A stretch of DNA of 7,737 nt from assembly GCA_038244055.1 (NCBI GenBank), contig JBBRTW010000359.1, forward strand, positions 1-7,737. The letters run 5' to 3'. This document shows, in pieces, positions 1-5,464 of the stretch (positions are counted from its first letter, which is position 1; the number at the start of each line of letters is the position of its first letter). The translations under genes and the position numbers were made by a program. This DNA is from DASPKW01 sp038244055. Its GTDB lineage: Bacteria > Planctomycetota > Phycisphaerae > Tepidisphaerales > Tepidisphaeraceae. A model generated the notes under the pieces. That model did no database searches and was not told the origin of the DNA. It saw only the letters and a program-made list of their open reading frames with translations.

Positions 1-589
1 ATTCGAGGTTGACGCTTTCCGAGATGGGGACGCCTTCGGGGGATTTTTCCGGGTAGGTGGATTCGACGCCGACTTCATCGTACTTCACATCGGCGAATGA
101 GCCGGAGACTTCGGCGACGCGGAGGTTGGCGACGGCGAATCCCTTGAGCAGCGCATCGGAGCGGGCATCGCGGGTGGTGAACTGGGTGAGCTCGATGTAG
201 ATCACGCGGGTGGCGCCGGTGGCCGCGCCCAGCAGGGGGGCCACATCGCTCAAGGCCCGGCCTTCGTATTCGGGGTGGTTCTTCTGCCATTTGAGAACCG
301 CGCGGGCATCGATGATCAGAGCGCCCTTGAGATCCTCCGCGGCCGGGGCGGCCATCTTGAGCTTATTCATCACGCCCTGCGAAATCTCGCCGCGCAGGGT
401 GGGGTATTCGAAACTCGGCCCGCGATCCACCCAGGTCATGATGGCGACGCGCTGATTCTGCAACCCGGCGTAGCGGGCCTTGACCGATGCGCTGGGCATG
501 GCCGAGGCGATGTACCCCAAGGCCGCGCAGCCGGCGCTGGAGAGCAGCAAAATCGAACAGAGGCAAAACGTGGCGAGGGGTCGAATCAT
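1..589 (-). CDS. Putative lipoprotein, C-terminus cut by the left edge
   Basis: This frame is open from an ATG at 589 to the window edge, giving 196 visible residues without a stop; the C-terminus lies outside. A GGAG at 599-602 (minus strand) sits 9 nt before the ATG and supports this start. The N-terminus has a basic start, a hydrophobic run (residues 4-19) and a lipobox ending SAGC, so Cys21 is the likely lipidated residue after signal peptidase II cleavage. The mature part alternates predicted strands and helices (RVAIMTWVD at 47-55, RVIYIELTQF at 128-137). That pattern resembles small envelope lipoproteins with a CsgG/TolB-N-like alpha/beta fold, but I see no catalytic motif. The gene lies 37 nt downstream of the DUF2752 gene on the same strand, so they are probably co-transcribed. 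I recall similar lipoproteins in planctomycetes but know no assigned function. The gene call is firm and the fold is a guess. Confidence 0.85.
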   Translation of the reverse strand, partial: MIRPLATFCLCSILLLSSAGCAALGYIASAMPSASVKARYAGLQNQRVAIMTWVDRGPSFEYPTLRGEISQGVMNKLKMAAPAAEDLKGALIIDARAVLKWQKNHPEYEGRALSDVAPLLGAATGATRVIYIELTQFTTRDARSDALLKGFAVANLRVAEVSGSFADVKYDEVGVESTYPEKSPEGVPISESVNLE

Positions 590-626
590 GGTGTGAATCT
601 CCGCGGAAAGGTGCGAAGGCGATCGA

Positions 627-1115
627 TCAGGGCGGCCAGTGGTCGCGTTGAGCCAGGTGGATGAAAATCTTCCAGCCCCATCCGCCCAGCGCGATGGAGA
701 GAAGCACCATGACCCAGTAGCGGCCGGGGATGAAGTTCAGCAGGCGATAGACCGGCCGGCCGGTCAGGGCGATATAGTAGCCGATCCAGACCGTGGTGCA
801 GCAACCGATGGCGATGACGAACCCCATCGGCTGGAGGTAGAGGCTGGCCAGCCAGTTGCCATGGACGAAGTGGGTGACCGAGGTGGTGAACCCGCAACTC
901 GGGCAGGGCAAATTGGTGCGAATTTCAAACTGGCATGGGGCGAGTCCTAATTGGGTATGGGTGGAGTAGCCTTGGGTGGGTGGAGCGAGATACGCGCCAA
1001 AAAGGAGGATGGCCAGAGCCCCGGTGGCGATGGCAGCGGCCGAGGCGCGGACCCAGAACCCGGGGAGGGGTGGGAGCTCGTCTTTGGTATAGATAAGAGG
1101 TACGGCCTGTTCCAC
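627..1115 (-). CDS. DUF2752 family membrane protein
   Basis: This 162-residue protein carries the hallmark of DUF2752: an upstream Cys (C61, LAPCQFEIRT) followed by LPCPSCGFTTS at residues 69-79, which matches the family pattern CPxCGxTR/S. Three hydrophobic stretches, at about 23-43, 97-117 and 133-153, suggest an inner-membrane protein with the Cys-rich motif between the first and second segments. The paired cysteines C71 and C74 could bind a metal or form a disulphide. The family has no established function. The start is a GTG at 1115; the frame stays open to an in-frame stop at 1176-1178, but I found no ATG or other GTG there. No strong Shine-Dalgarno precedes it, so the exact start is less certain than the gene. 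It leads the two-gene minus-strand unit with the lipoprotein. Confidence 0.88.
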   Translation of the reverse strand: MEQAVPLIYTKDELPPLPGFWVRASAAAIATGALAILLFGAYLAPPTQGYSTHTQLGLAPCQFEIRTNLPCPSCGFTTSVTHFVHGNWLASLYLQPMGFVIAIGCCTTVWIGYYIALTGRPVYRLLNFIPGRYWVMVLLSIALGGWGWKIFIHLAQRDHWPP

Positions 1116-1188
1116 TGGGAGGATGACTGTACCCGTTTGAGGGGTCGAGGGGCAACTTTTGCGTAGGTCAGTAGCTCAACTTAGCTAG

Positions 1189-1208
1189 CTCGACATTCCG
1201 ATGTCGAG
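1189..1208 (+). repeat. REP-like hairpin 1
   Basis: CTCGACAT at 1189-1196 and ATGTCGAG at 1201-1208 form a perfect 8-bp stem with a TCCG loop. The sequence just 5' is CTAG (1185-1188), a degenerate form of the GTAG that precedes the other hairpins. GTAGCTCAACTT at 1171-1182 looks like a decayed extra left arm with GTAG intact. Confidence 0.75.
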
Positions 1209-1254
1209 GCCTTTTCCCCACCTGCACCCCGGGTATTTCTGAATGCCGCAGAAA

Positions 1255-1278
1255 CTCAACATTGGAATGATGAGCTAC
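1255..1278 (-). repeat. REP-like hairpin 2 with GTAG foot
   Basis: CTCAACAT at 1255-1262 and ATGATGAG at 1267-1274 pair with one mismatch (A1259/A1270) around a TGGA loop. CTAC at 1275-1278 reads GTAG immediately 5' of the hairpin on the minus strand, which is the tetranucleotide-plus-palindrome layout of REP sequences. It is inverted relative to hairpin 1, so hairpins 1 and 2 form a BIME-like pair. Confidence 0.7.
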
Positions 1279-1335
1279 GACGCATGTCGAGGCCCTTTTC
1301 GGCTTGCGACCCTTCTTTTCCGAATGCCGCAAAAA

Positions 1336-1359
1336 CTCGACATCGAAATGTCGAGCTAC
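1336..1359 (-). repeat. REP-like hairpin 3 with GTAG foot
   Basis: CTCGACAT at 1336-1343 and ATGTCGAG at 1348-1355 form a perfect 8-bp stem with a CGAA loop, followed by CTAC at 1356-1359 (GTAG on the minus strand). It has the same stem as hairpin 1 and the same orientation as hairpin 2. Confidence 0.78.
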
Positions 1360-1536
1360 GTGGTTTCGTAATGTTGCTAAATTCAAATCGCATGCAGCGA
1401 GGCTTTCTGGACCGCGTTTTGTATAGAGATGGGAGTAACCACCCCGATGATGTGGAGACTGCCTGATTGATGTGCAAAGTTGCAGTGAATTCGGACCTGC
1501 GTGCGCACTAATATAACATTTAGGCAAGCCAGATCA

Positions 1537-1564
1537 TTGACAACGACTATTCCGGCCCGATAAG
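1537..1564 (+). promoter_or_regulatory. Possible sigma70-type promoter upstream of the glycosyltransferase
   Basis: A perfect TTGACA (1537-1542) is followed after 16 nt by GATAAG (1559-1564), which matches the -10 consensus at four of six positions. It would leave a leader of about 325 nt before the glycosyltransferase ATG. The -10 match is modest and the leader long, so this is only a candidate. Confidence 0.25.
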
Positions 1565-1896
1565 TTGAGTTGAGATGCGAGCGGCCCAGACGCCAGGTGG
1601 TGGTCCCCAGACCGATGGGGCGTCCCGGAATTGCGGCCGGCTGTATTGCGGTTGCAAGTTGTTATTTTGACCGGGCTTACCATTCAATTTGGCGGCGGGC
1701 GTGACAGGGTGCGGGCCGGATAATCGCCGGCTCGGTGGTGAAGTTGTCCTGGAGCGTCGCGGTTCGGATGAATTTTTGAGCATTGGTTAGATGGTTTCCG
1801 CCGGGTTTTATGGGCGGTCAGGTTTTGGGCAGTTGTGCGTCTGTCGGCCGGAAGGTTGGCGGCGCTCGTTTTTGAGAAGAGAGCAAGGTCAATCTT

Positions 1897-3240
1897 ATGC
1901 GCGTGTTCATGCTTGGGTGGGAGTTTCCTCCGTTCATCAGTGGTGGCCTGGGTACGGCCTGCTACGGGTTAACCAAGGCCATGAGCGGCCTGGGCACGGA
2001 GATCCTGTTCGTGCTCCCCCGGCCGGTGACATCGCCGTTCTCGACGCACGTCAAGCTTCTGAGCCCGCGCGCCGATTCGCCGCTGGCCGCGCCGATGACG
2101 GAATTCCGGCTCGATGAGTTCGAGCACGTCTCCTTCCGCACGATTCCTTCGCGGATGGATGATCCGTATGCGCGCCCCGAGCCGGCCGAGACCATCGCCG
2201 ACAAATCGCGCACGACCAAGGGCTCGAGTTCGACCACCGGCGGCGAAGGCAATACCGCCACGCCGGGCTTCGTCGCCGAAACTCCCAAGACGGGCGATCA
2301 CTACGCGGGCGACATGTTTGGGGAGATTCAGCGCTACGCCTCGCTGGCGACCGAAATCGCGCGGCACGAGACTTTCGATGTGGTGCATGCCCACGACTGG
2401 ATGACCTTCCCCGCCGGGCTGGCGGTGGCGGCGCTCAAGGGCGTGCCGCTGGTGGTGCATGTGCATTCGACCGAGTTCGATCGCAGCGGGGTGAACGTCG
2501 ACACGCGCATCTACGATATCGAGCGCCGCGGCATGCACGGCGCGATGAAGATCGCGGCCGTCAGCTCGCTCACCAAGAATATCTGCGTGCATCACTATGG
2601 CGTGGAGCCCTCGAAGGTCGAGGTCATCTACAACGCCGTTGAGTTCAACGGCAACGGCGAGTTCGACGAGGAGAAATACAAGATTCACTCCGATGAGAAG
2701 ATCGTTCTCTTCCTGGGGCGCATCACGATGCAGAAAGGCCCGGAATACTTCCTGGCGGCCGCCAAGAAGGTCCTGGAGGTGATGGACAATGTGAAGTTCG
2801 TCATGGCCGGCAGCGGCGACATGATCCGGCGGGTGATTGAAATGGCCGCCAGCATGGGGATCGGGCACAAGGTTTTGTTCACGGGATTTTTGCGCGGAGC
2901 GGATGTGGAGCGCGTCTTCAAGATGGCGGATCTGTACGTCATGCCCAGCGTGAGCGAGCCCTTCGGCATCGCGCCGCTGGAGGCGATGAGCCACGATGTC
3001 CCGGTCATCGTCAGCAAACAGTCCGGCGTGGCGGAAGTTTTGAATCACGCGCTGAAGGTCGACTTCTGGGACATCAACGAGATGGCCAACAAGATCATCG
3101 CCGTCCTGCGCCACCCGCCGCTGGCCAGCACCCTGCGGCAGCACGGGAGCTTCGATGTGCGCAAGCGCACCTGGGTCGATGCGGCCAGGGAGTGTGTGGA
3201 GGTGTATGGGCAGGCGGTGGGGATGGTGAAGGGGAGGTAG
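1897..3240 (+). CDS. GT4-type glycosyltransferase, glycogen/starch-synthase-like
   Basis: This 447-residue protein has the two Rossmann-like domains of a GT-B retaining glycosyltransferase. The N-terminal half has WEFPPFISGGLGT (8-20), the glycine loop equivalent to the KxGGLG motif of starch and glycogen synthases, then HAHDW (164-168) and HVHSTEFDR (188-196). The C-terminal half has VIYNAVEF (243-250), FLGRITMQKGPEYF (272-285, with the phosphate-binding R/K pair) and EPFGIAPLE (354-362), the EX7E motif that binds the sugar-nucleotide donor. It probably transfers a hexose from a nucleotide sugar in the cytoplasm, perhaps to an alpha-glucan, but GT4 enzymes vary widely and the acceptor cannot be read from sequence. 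A low-complexity, hydrophilic linker (about 84-138) interrupts the N-terminal domain. AAGGT at 1885-1889 lies 7 nt before the ATG and supports the start. The gene stands alone, with repeats on both sides. Family call strong, substrate open. Confidence 0.92.
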   Translation: MRVFMLGWEFPPFISGGLGTACYGLTKAMSGLGTEILFVLPRPVTSPFSTHVKLLSPRADSPLAAPMTEFRLDEFEHVSFRTIPSRMDDPYARPEPAETIADKSRTTKGSSSTTGGEGNTATPGFVAETPKTGDHYAGDMFGEIQRYASLATEIARHETFDVVHAHDWMTFPAGLAVAALKGVPLVVHVHSTEFDRSGVNVDTRIYDIERRGMHGAMKIAAVSSLTKNICVHHYGVEPSKVEVIYNAVEFNGNGEFDEEKYKIHSDEKIVLFLGRITMQKGPEYFLAAAKKVLEVMDNVKFVMAGSGDMIRRVIEMAASMGIGHKVLFTGFLRGADVERVFKMADLYVMPSVSEPFGIAPLEAMSHDVPVIVSKQSGVAEVLNHALKVDFWDINEMANKIIAVLRHPPLASTLRQHGSFDVRKRTWVDAARECVEVYGQAVGMVKGR

Positions 3241-3256
3241 GGCGATTGCGGAATTT

Positions 3257-3277
3257 GGATTGCGGATTGCGGATTGG
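3257..3277 (+). repeat. Short GGATTGC tandem repeat
   Basis: GGATTGC occurs at 3257 and 3264, followed by a partial GGATTG at 3271; a related GATTGCGG lies just upstream at about 3244-3251. It starts within 20 nt of the glycosyltransferase stop codon. I recall similar heptamer repeats in planctomycete intergenic DNA, but that is memory and not a search. Confidence 0.6.
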
Positions 3278-3322
3278 AAGAAGGCCGCAATCGTAATGCG
3301 GTAATGCCGCAGATGCCGCTCA

Positions 3323-3402
3323 CTCCCTCTCCCAAGCGGCGTAGATAAAGCTCAATCGCCTGGCCGCGCCATCGCCGCATGGGAGAGGGCGGGGGTGAGG
3401 GG
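3323..3402. repeat. 80-nt hairpin element, copy A (intergenic)
   Basis: CCCTCTCCC at 3325-3333 pairs with GGGAGAGGG at 3381-3389. After an A-T pair and one mismatch, the stem continues as GCGGCG (3336-3341) with CGCCGC (3373-3378), closing a 31-nt loop. A G-rich tail (CGGGGGTGAGGGG, 3390-3402) follows. The first 14 nt and the last 23 nt are identical to copy B at 6345-6424, while the loop differs. Palindromes with CCCTCTCCC / GGGAGAGGG ends and a GGGGGTGAGGG tail are a type I recall as dispersed in many bacterial genomes. No T-run follows, so I do not call it a terminator. Confidence 0.8.
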
Positions 3403-3464
3403 TTGGCGCGGCAGGAGACTGGTGCTCCGAAGCGAGCCAATCACCGGATGAGGTTTAACATTCC

Positions 3465-3710
3465 ATGCCAATCGGCGATCCCAATCCGGTCGAAATCCAT
3501 CCCCTGATTTGTGGGGGTGACGCATGCATCGCCGGGACGCGGATACCGGTATGGGTTCTGGAGCAGGCGCGCAGGCTCAGAGCGAGCGACGCAAAGCTTC
3601 TCGAGGCCTACCCCACACTCCGAGCCGAGGATCTGGCCAACGCATGGGCGTACGCTCGTCTGCATCGAGTGGAAATCGAGCGGCAGATTCTGGAGAATGA
3701 GGCGGCGTAA
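3465..3710 (+). CDS. DUF433 family protein, probable antitoxin without its toxin
   Basis: The 81-residue product matches DUF433 nearly end to end: IHPLICGGDACIAGTRIPVW (11-30) is the family's core, followed by a helical region with LLEAYPTLRAEDLANAWAYA (45-64), the expected winged-helix-like DNA-binding part. DUF433 proteins commonly precede a DUF5615 PIN-like nuclease gene and are treated as antitoxins of VapBC-like type II modules. Here the sequence after the stop does not encode such a toxin: the overlapping frame starting at the ATG inside the last codons lacks the expected early acidic motif (such as LxDENL). GAGG at 3450-3453 is a weak ribosome-binding site 11 nt before the ATG. The gene converges with the antitoxin-like gene at 3796-4011. 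Family call strong; the antitoxin role is inferred from relatives. Confidence 0.85.
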   Translation: MPIGDPNPVEIHPLICGGDACIAGTRIPVWVLEQARRLRASDAKLLEAYPTLRAEDLANAWAYARLHRVEIERQILENEAA

Positions 3711-3795
3711 TTTCCACGTCGTGTCGACGGCCAGCCATCGCTTCGGTTTAAATTATTTCCGCGGAATGCCAAGCACATCGAACGGATTCATCGCT

Positions 3796-4011
3796 TCAAT
3801 TTCCGTCGTAAATGCTCTCGCGGCTGTCATCCACAAAATGGCCAACGGGCGGATGGCCGGCGGACCATTCGCGAAGCCGGGCAATCCAATCATCGTCCGG
3901 GGCAGGCGCGATTTCGACGTTATCCATGACGATCACGCGCACCCGCCGGCCGTGCAAATTCTGGGTGCGCAGGATGTCTTCCCACGTTCCTTCGATTATT
4001 TGGTCAGCCAT
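3796..4011 (-). CDS. Small antitoxin-like protein without a toxin
   Basis: This 71-residue protein has IIEGTWEDILR (5-15), GRRVRVIVMD (21-30) and a C-terminal DDSRESIYDG (61-70). I recall the same order (an EGTWEEI start, a GRRVRL strand, a DDSRESIYEGR end) in small proteins encoded directly before PIN-domain VapC toxins, so it is probably an antitoxin of that kind; the first part would form a swapped-hairpin DNA-binding unit and the tail would bind the toxin. No toxin follows: the next start, an ATG at 3791, gives only 12 codons (MNPFDVLGIPRK) before a stop. It begins 56 nt after the epimerase gene on the same strand and could share its transcript. No clear Shine-Dalgarno is seen. The gene is likely real, given its pattern; the role is inferred. 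Confidence 0.65.
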   Translation of the reverse strand: MADQIIEGTWEDILRTQNLHGRRVRVIVMDNVEIAPAPDDDWIARLREWSAGHPPVGHFVDDSRESIYDGN

Positions 4012-4067
4012 CGCGGATTTCGCTTTCTACATCCATTCTATCGTCATCCGGCGGCGATATCTCCGGA

Positions 4068-4913
4068 TTACGCCAGCGCCTTCTTGAGGAACTTAATCCC
4101 CTTCACCGCGATATCCTGGTTGCTCGGCTCGATCTGCCGCCAGATGGCGGCCGCGCGGGCGATGACCTTCACATCCGTTGTGAAGCTCTCGATCACCACA
4201 TCGCCATTGTACTTGACGGCCTTGAGCGCCTTGATGATTTCCGGCCAGGCGATGTGGTCGCCGCCGGGGGTGCCGCGATCGCTGCCGCAGGCGTGGAAGT
4301 GGCCCAGCAGTTTGCCGGCCTTCTTGATGGATTTGGCCTGGTTCTTCTCCTCGATGTTCATGTGGAAGGTATCGAGGTGGATCAGCAGGTTGGGGCTGGC
4401 GACATCGGCGATCATCTTCAGGCCCTGGTCGCAGGTGTTGATGAAATCGGTCTCGAAGCGGTTGAGCGGCTCCATGCATATCTTGATCCCCTGCTTCTCC
4501 GCGTATTGCATCACTTCCTTGAGATTCTTGACCACGGTCTTCCACTGGCTGGCCTTGTCCTTGTCCTCTTCGGCATTGGCCCGGCCGACAGCGCTGTACA
4601 CCGGGCCGATGACATTGGCATTGCCGAGCACCTTGGCCTGATCGATGATGGCCTTGAGATAGATCTTGCCGGTCTCCTGCTGGGTGGGGTCGCCGCGCAG
4701 GTCGCGATCCGGGCCCATGCAGGCGCAGACCGAGCCGCAGACGAGCTTGTTCTTGATCAGCTCGGCCTGGATGTAGGCCGGGTCGATGTGGGAAGGGTCC
4801 TCGATGGGGATCTCCACGGTTTCGAATCCCCATTTTTTGAACATGGGGAAAAGTTTGGTGGAGTCGTTGGTGAACGGCGATGTGAACAGAAAGGTGTTGA
4901 TTCCAAGTCTCAT
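4068..4913 (-). CDS. Ketose 3-epimerase-family sugar isomerase (TIM barrel)
   Basis: The 281-residue product is a xylose-isomerase-like TIM barrel matching the D-tagatose/D-psicose 3-epimerase family in length and active site. The metal-binding quartet is E148 (CMEPLNRFE), D181 (HLDTFHMN), H207 (GHFHACGSDRG) and E242 (VVIESF). Their spacings of 33, 26 and 35 residues equal those of the Pseudomonas cichorii enzyme as I recall it (E152, D185, H211, E246). The substrate-contacting E154, H184 and R213 are also in register. Such enzymes are cytoplasmic, usually Mn2+-dependent, and invert C3 of a free ketose such as fructose, psicose or tagatose. The exact sugar cannot be told, and other cyclitol or hexulose epimerases share this frame. 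I chose the ATG at 4913 (MRLGINTF) because family members begin at this strand; the frame continues upstream to 5213, but that extension reads as low-complexity, Pro/Arg-rich junk. No Shine-Dalgarno is present, so the mRNA may be leaderless. Confidence 0.9.
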   Translation of the reverse strand: MRLGINTFLFTSPFTNDSTKLFPMFKKWGFETVEIPIEDPSHIDPAYIQAELIKNKLVCGSVCACMGPDRDLRGDPTQQETGKIYLKAIIDQAKVLGNANVIGPVYSAVGRANAEEDKDKASQWKTVVKNLKEVMQYAEKQGIKICMEPLNRFETDFINTCDQGLKMIADVASPNLLIHLDTFHMNIEEKNQAKSIKKAGKLLGHFHACGSDRGTPGGDHIAWPEIIKALKAVKYNGDVVIESFTTDVKVIARAAAIWRQIEPSNQDIAVKGIKFLKKALA

Positions 4914-4923
4914 AGTGCGGGAT

Positions 4924-4951
4924 ATTGTCGGGGCCGGCGGGGAAATTTCAA
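4924..4951 (-). promoter_or_regulatory. Possible promoter for the epimerase gene
   Basis: On the minus strand TTGAAA (4946-4951) and GACAAT (4924-4929) are 16 nt apart. The -10 box ends 10 nt before the epimerase ATG, which would give a leader of only a few bases and fits the absence of a Shine-Dalgarno. Five of six and four of six consensus matches make this a weak candidate. Confidence 0.25.
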
Positions 4952-4983
4952 ATAGGCGCGCCGGTGAGAACAGGGAGAATGAT

Positions 4984-5010
4984 TTGAAATCGCACCCGGG
5001 TAGATACAAT
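4984..5010 (+). promoter_or_regulatory. Possible promoter for the zinc-ribbon gene
   Basis: TTGAAA (4984-4989) and TACAAT (5005-5010) each match the sigma70 consensus at five of six positions. The 15-nt spacer is short; the overlapping TTTGAA would give 16. Transcription would start near 5017, about 95 nt before the ATG at 5113, inside the divergent intergenic region. Confidence 0.35.
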
Positions 5011-5112
5011 AGCGGGGTTGGCCGTGGTGTCGGTTGGTTGGCGGCGGGATAGGATTGCGGCGGCGGCCGGCGCGTGGATGCAGGTTCGGCGCGATGGCGC
5101 AGGGAGCGAAGC

Positions 5113-5373
5113 ATGATGATTCCAGCATTTTTCGTGATCGCGCAGGAGTCGACGAGAGTCGCCCCGGAATCGGCCGCCGGGGCCAGCAACACCACCCTGG
5201 GCTTCATCATCATCGGCGGGGTGCTCGTGCTGATCGCGCTGGTGGGGTATCTCTTCGGGAAGAATCGCGCGATCCAGCGGCTGGCGCGGCGCTGTCCGCG
5301 CTGCGATGCGCTCTACGACCACGGGCGGTTTTGCCCCAAGTGCGGGTTGGAGCGGGTGGACCCGATGGCCTGA
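5113..5373 (+). CDS. Small membrane-anchored zinc-ribbon protein
   Basis: The 86-residue product has one strong hydrophobic segment (about 29-49, GFIIIGGVLVLIALVGYLFG) and a C-terminal zinc ribbon, CPRC at 61-64 and CPKC at 74-77, four cysteines ten residues apart that could hold one Zn2+. Basic residues between the two (KNRAIQRLARR, 50-60) predict that the ribbon faces the cytoplasm. The first 12 residues are hydrophobic as well and could be a short signal-like segment. I chose the ATG at 5113 because AGGGAG at 5101-5106 lies 6 nt before it; the in-frame ATG at 5074 has no such site. Similar small membrane ribbons are often uncharacterised and may recruit partners to the membrane. I cannot assign a function. 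The beta-helix gene follows 91 nt later on the same strand. Confidence 0.8.
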   Translation: MMIPAFFVIAQESTRVAPESAAGASNTTLGFIIIGGVLVLIALVGYLFGKNRAIQRLARRCPRCDALYDHGRFCPKCGLERVDPMA

Positions 5374-5464
5374 TGCCACCGCGCGATGCTGCCACGACCA
5401 TCATCGTCTAACGGCCGGCGGCGCGGGCGGGTATGCTCATGGAATCACGCCAGCAAGGAGCATC

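Larger units (their letters stand above)
1186..1360. repeat. BIME-like cluster of two imperfect direct repeats of about 82 nt
   Basis: Unit 1 (about 1201-1279) and unit 2 (1284-1360) share ATGTCGAGGCC plus a C/T-rich start and a conserved tail running from GAATGCCGCA (1241 and 1322) through the inverted hairpin to GAGCTACG (1272 and 1353). The period is 81-83 nt and the middle parts diverge. Unit 1 is preceded by the intact left arm of hairpin 1, so it is bounded by TAGCTC and GAGCTA as terminal inverted repeats; unit 2 has lost its left arm. This is the layout of REP/BIME elements, which RAYT transposases of the IS200/IS605-like (Y1) class are known to mobilise. No transposase lies in the window, so the elements would be non-autonomous. 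Confidence 0.7.
1116..1896. other. Long intergenic region between divergent genes, REP-like cluster and no gene
   Basis: These 781 nt separate the DUF2752 gene from the glycosyltransferase. The left part (1171-1360) is filled by REP-like hairpins, listed separately. The rest (1361-1896) is less GC-rich than the coding regions in places. I see no convincing gene in it: the small open frames have no ribosome-binding site and no recognisable protein pattern, and the one at 1168-1527 (minus) exists only because it reads through the repeats. GACGCC at 1589-1594 can pair with GGCGTC at 1619-1624 around an inner GGTC/GACC hairpin, but no T-run follows, so I do not call a terminator. A possible promoter at 1537-1564 is listed separately. 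Confidence 0.7.

Noticed and set aside
1186..1360. CRISPR array
   Set aside because: There are only two imperfect units, the repeats are palindromic hairpins in both orientations, and there are no regular unique spacers or cas genes.
1168..1527. 119-codon minus-strand frame with a repeated VEFLRHSE segment
   Set aside because: The repeated segment is just the translation of the REP-like direct repeats; there is no start signal or family match.
1969..3144. 391-codon open frame on the minus strand opposite the glycosyltransferase
   Set aside because: It is antisense to a clearly recognisable GT4 enzyme and its translation is His/Arg/Asp-rich with no motif, as expected for the reverse of GC-rich coding DNA.
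3285..3310. Alternative CCGCA/TGCGG and GCGG/CCGC stems behind the glycosyltransferase gene
   Set aside because: The stems are 4-5 bp, overlap each other and have no T-run, so they are not a credible intrinsic terminator.
4046..4068. Possible terminator hairpin ATCCGG/CCGGAT after the epimerase stop codon
   Set aside because: The stem is only 6 bp with an 11-nt loop and no T-run follows, and the next gene on the strand starts 56 nt later.
3511..4641. 376-codon plus-strand open frame
   Set aside because: It overlaps the DUF433 gene in another frame and runs antisense to two recognisable minus-strand genes; no family pattern.
4914..5213. N-terminal extension of the epimerase to an ATG at 5213
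   Set aside because: The extra 100 residues are Pro/Arg-rich with no pattern, overlap the divergent zinc-ribbon gene, and family members start at the MRLGINTF strand.
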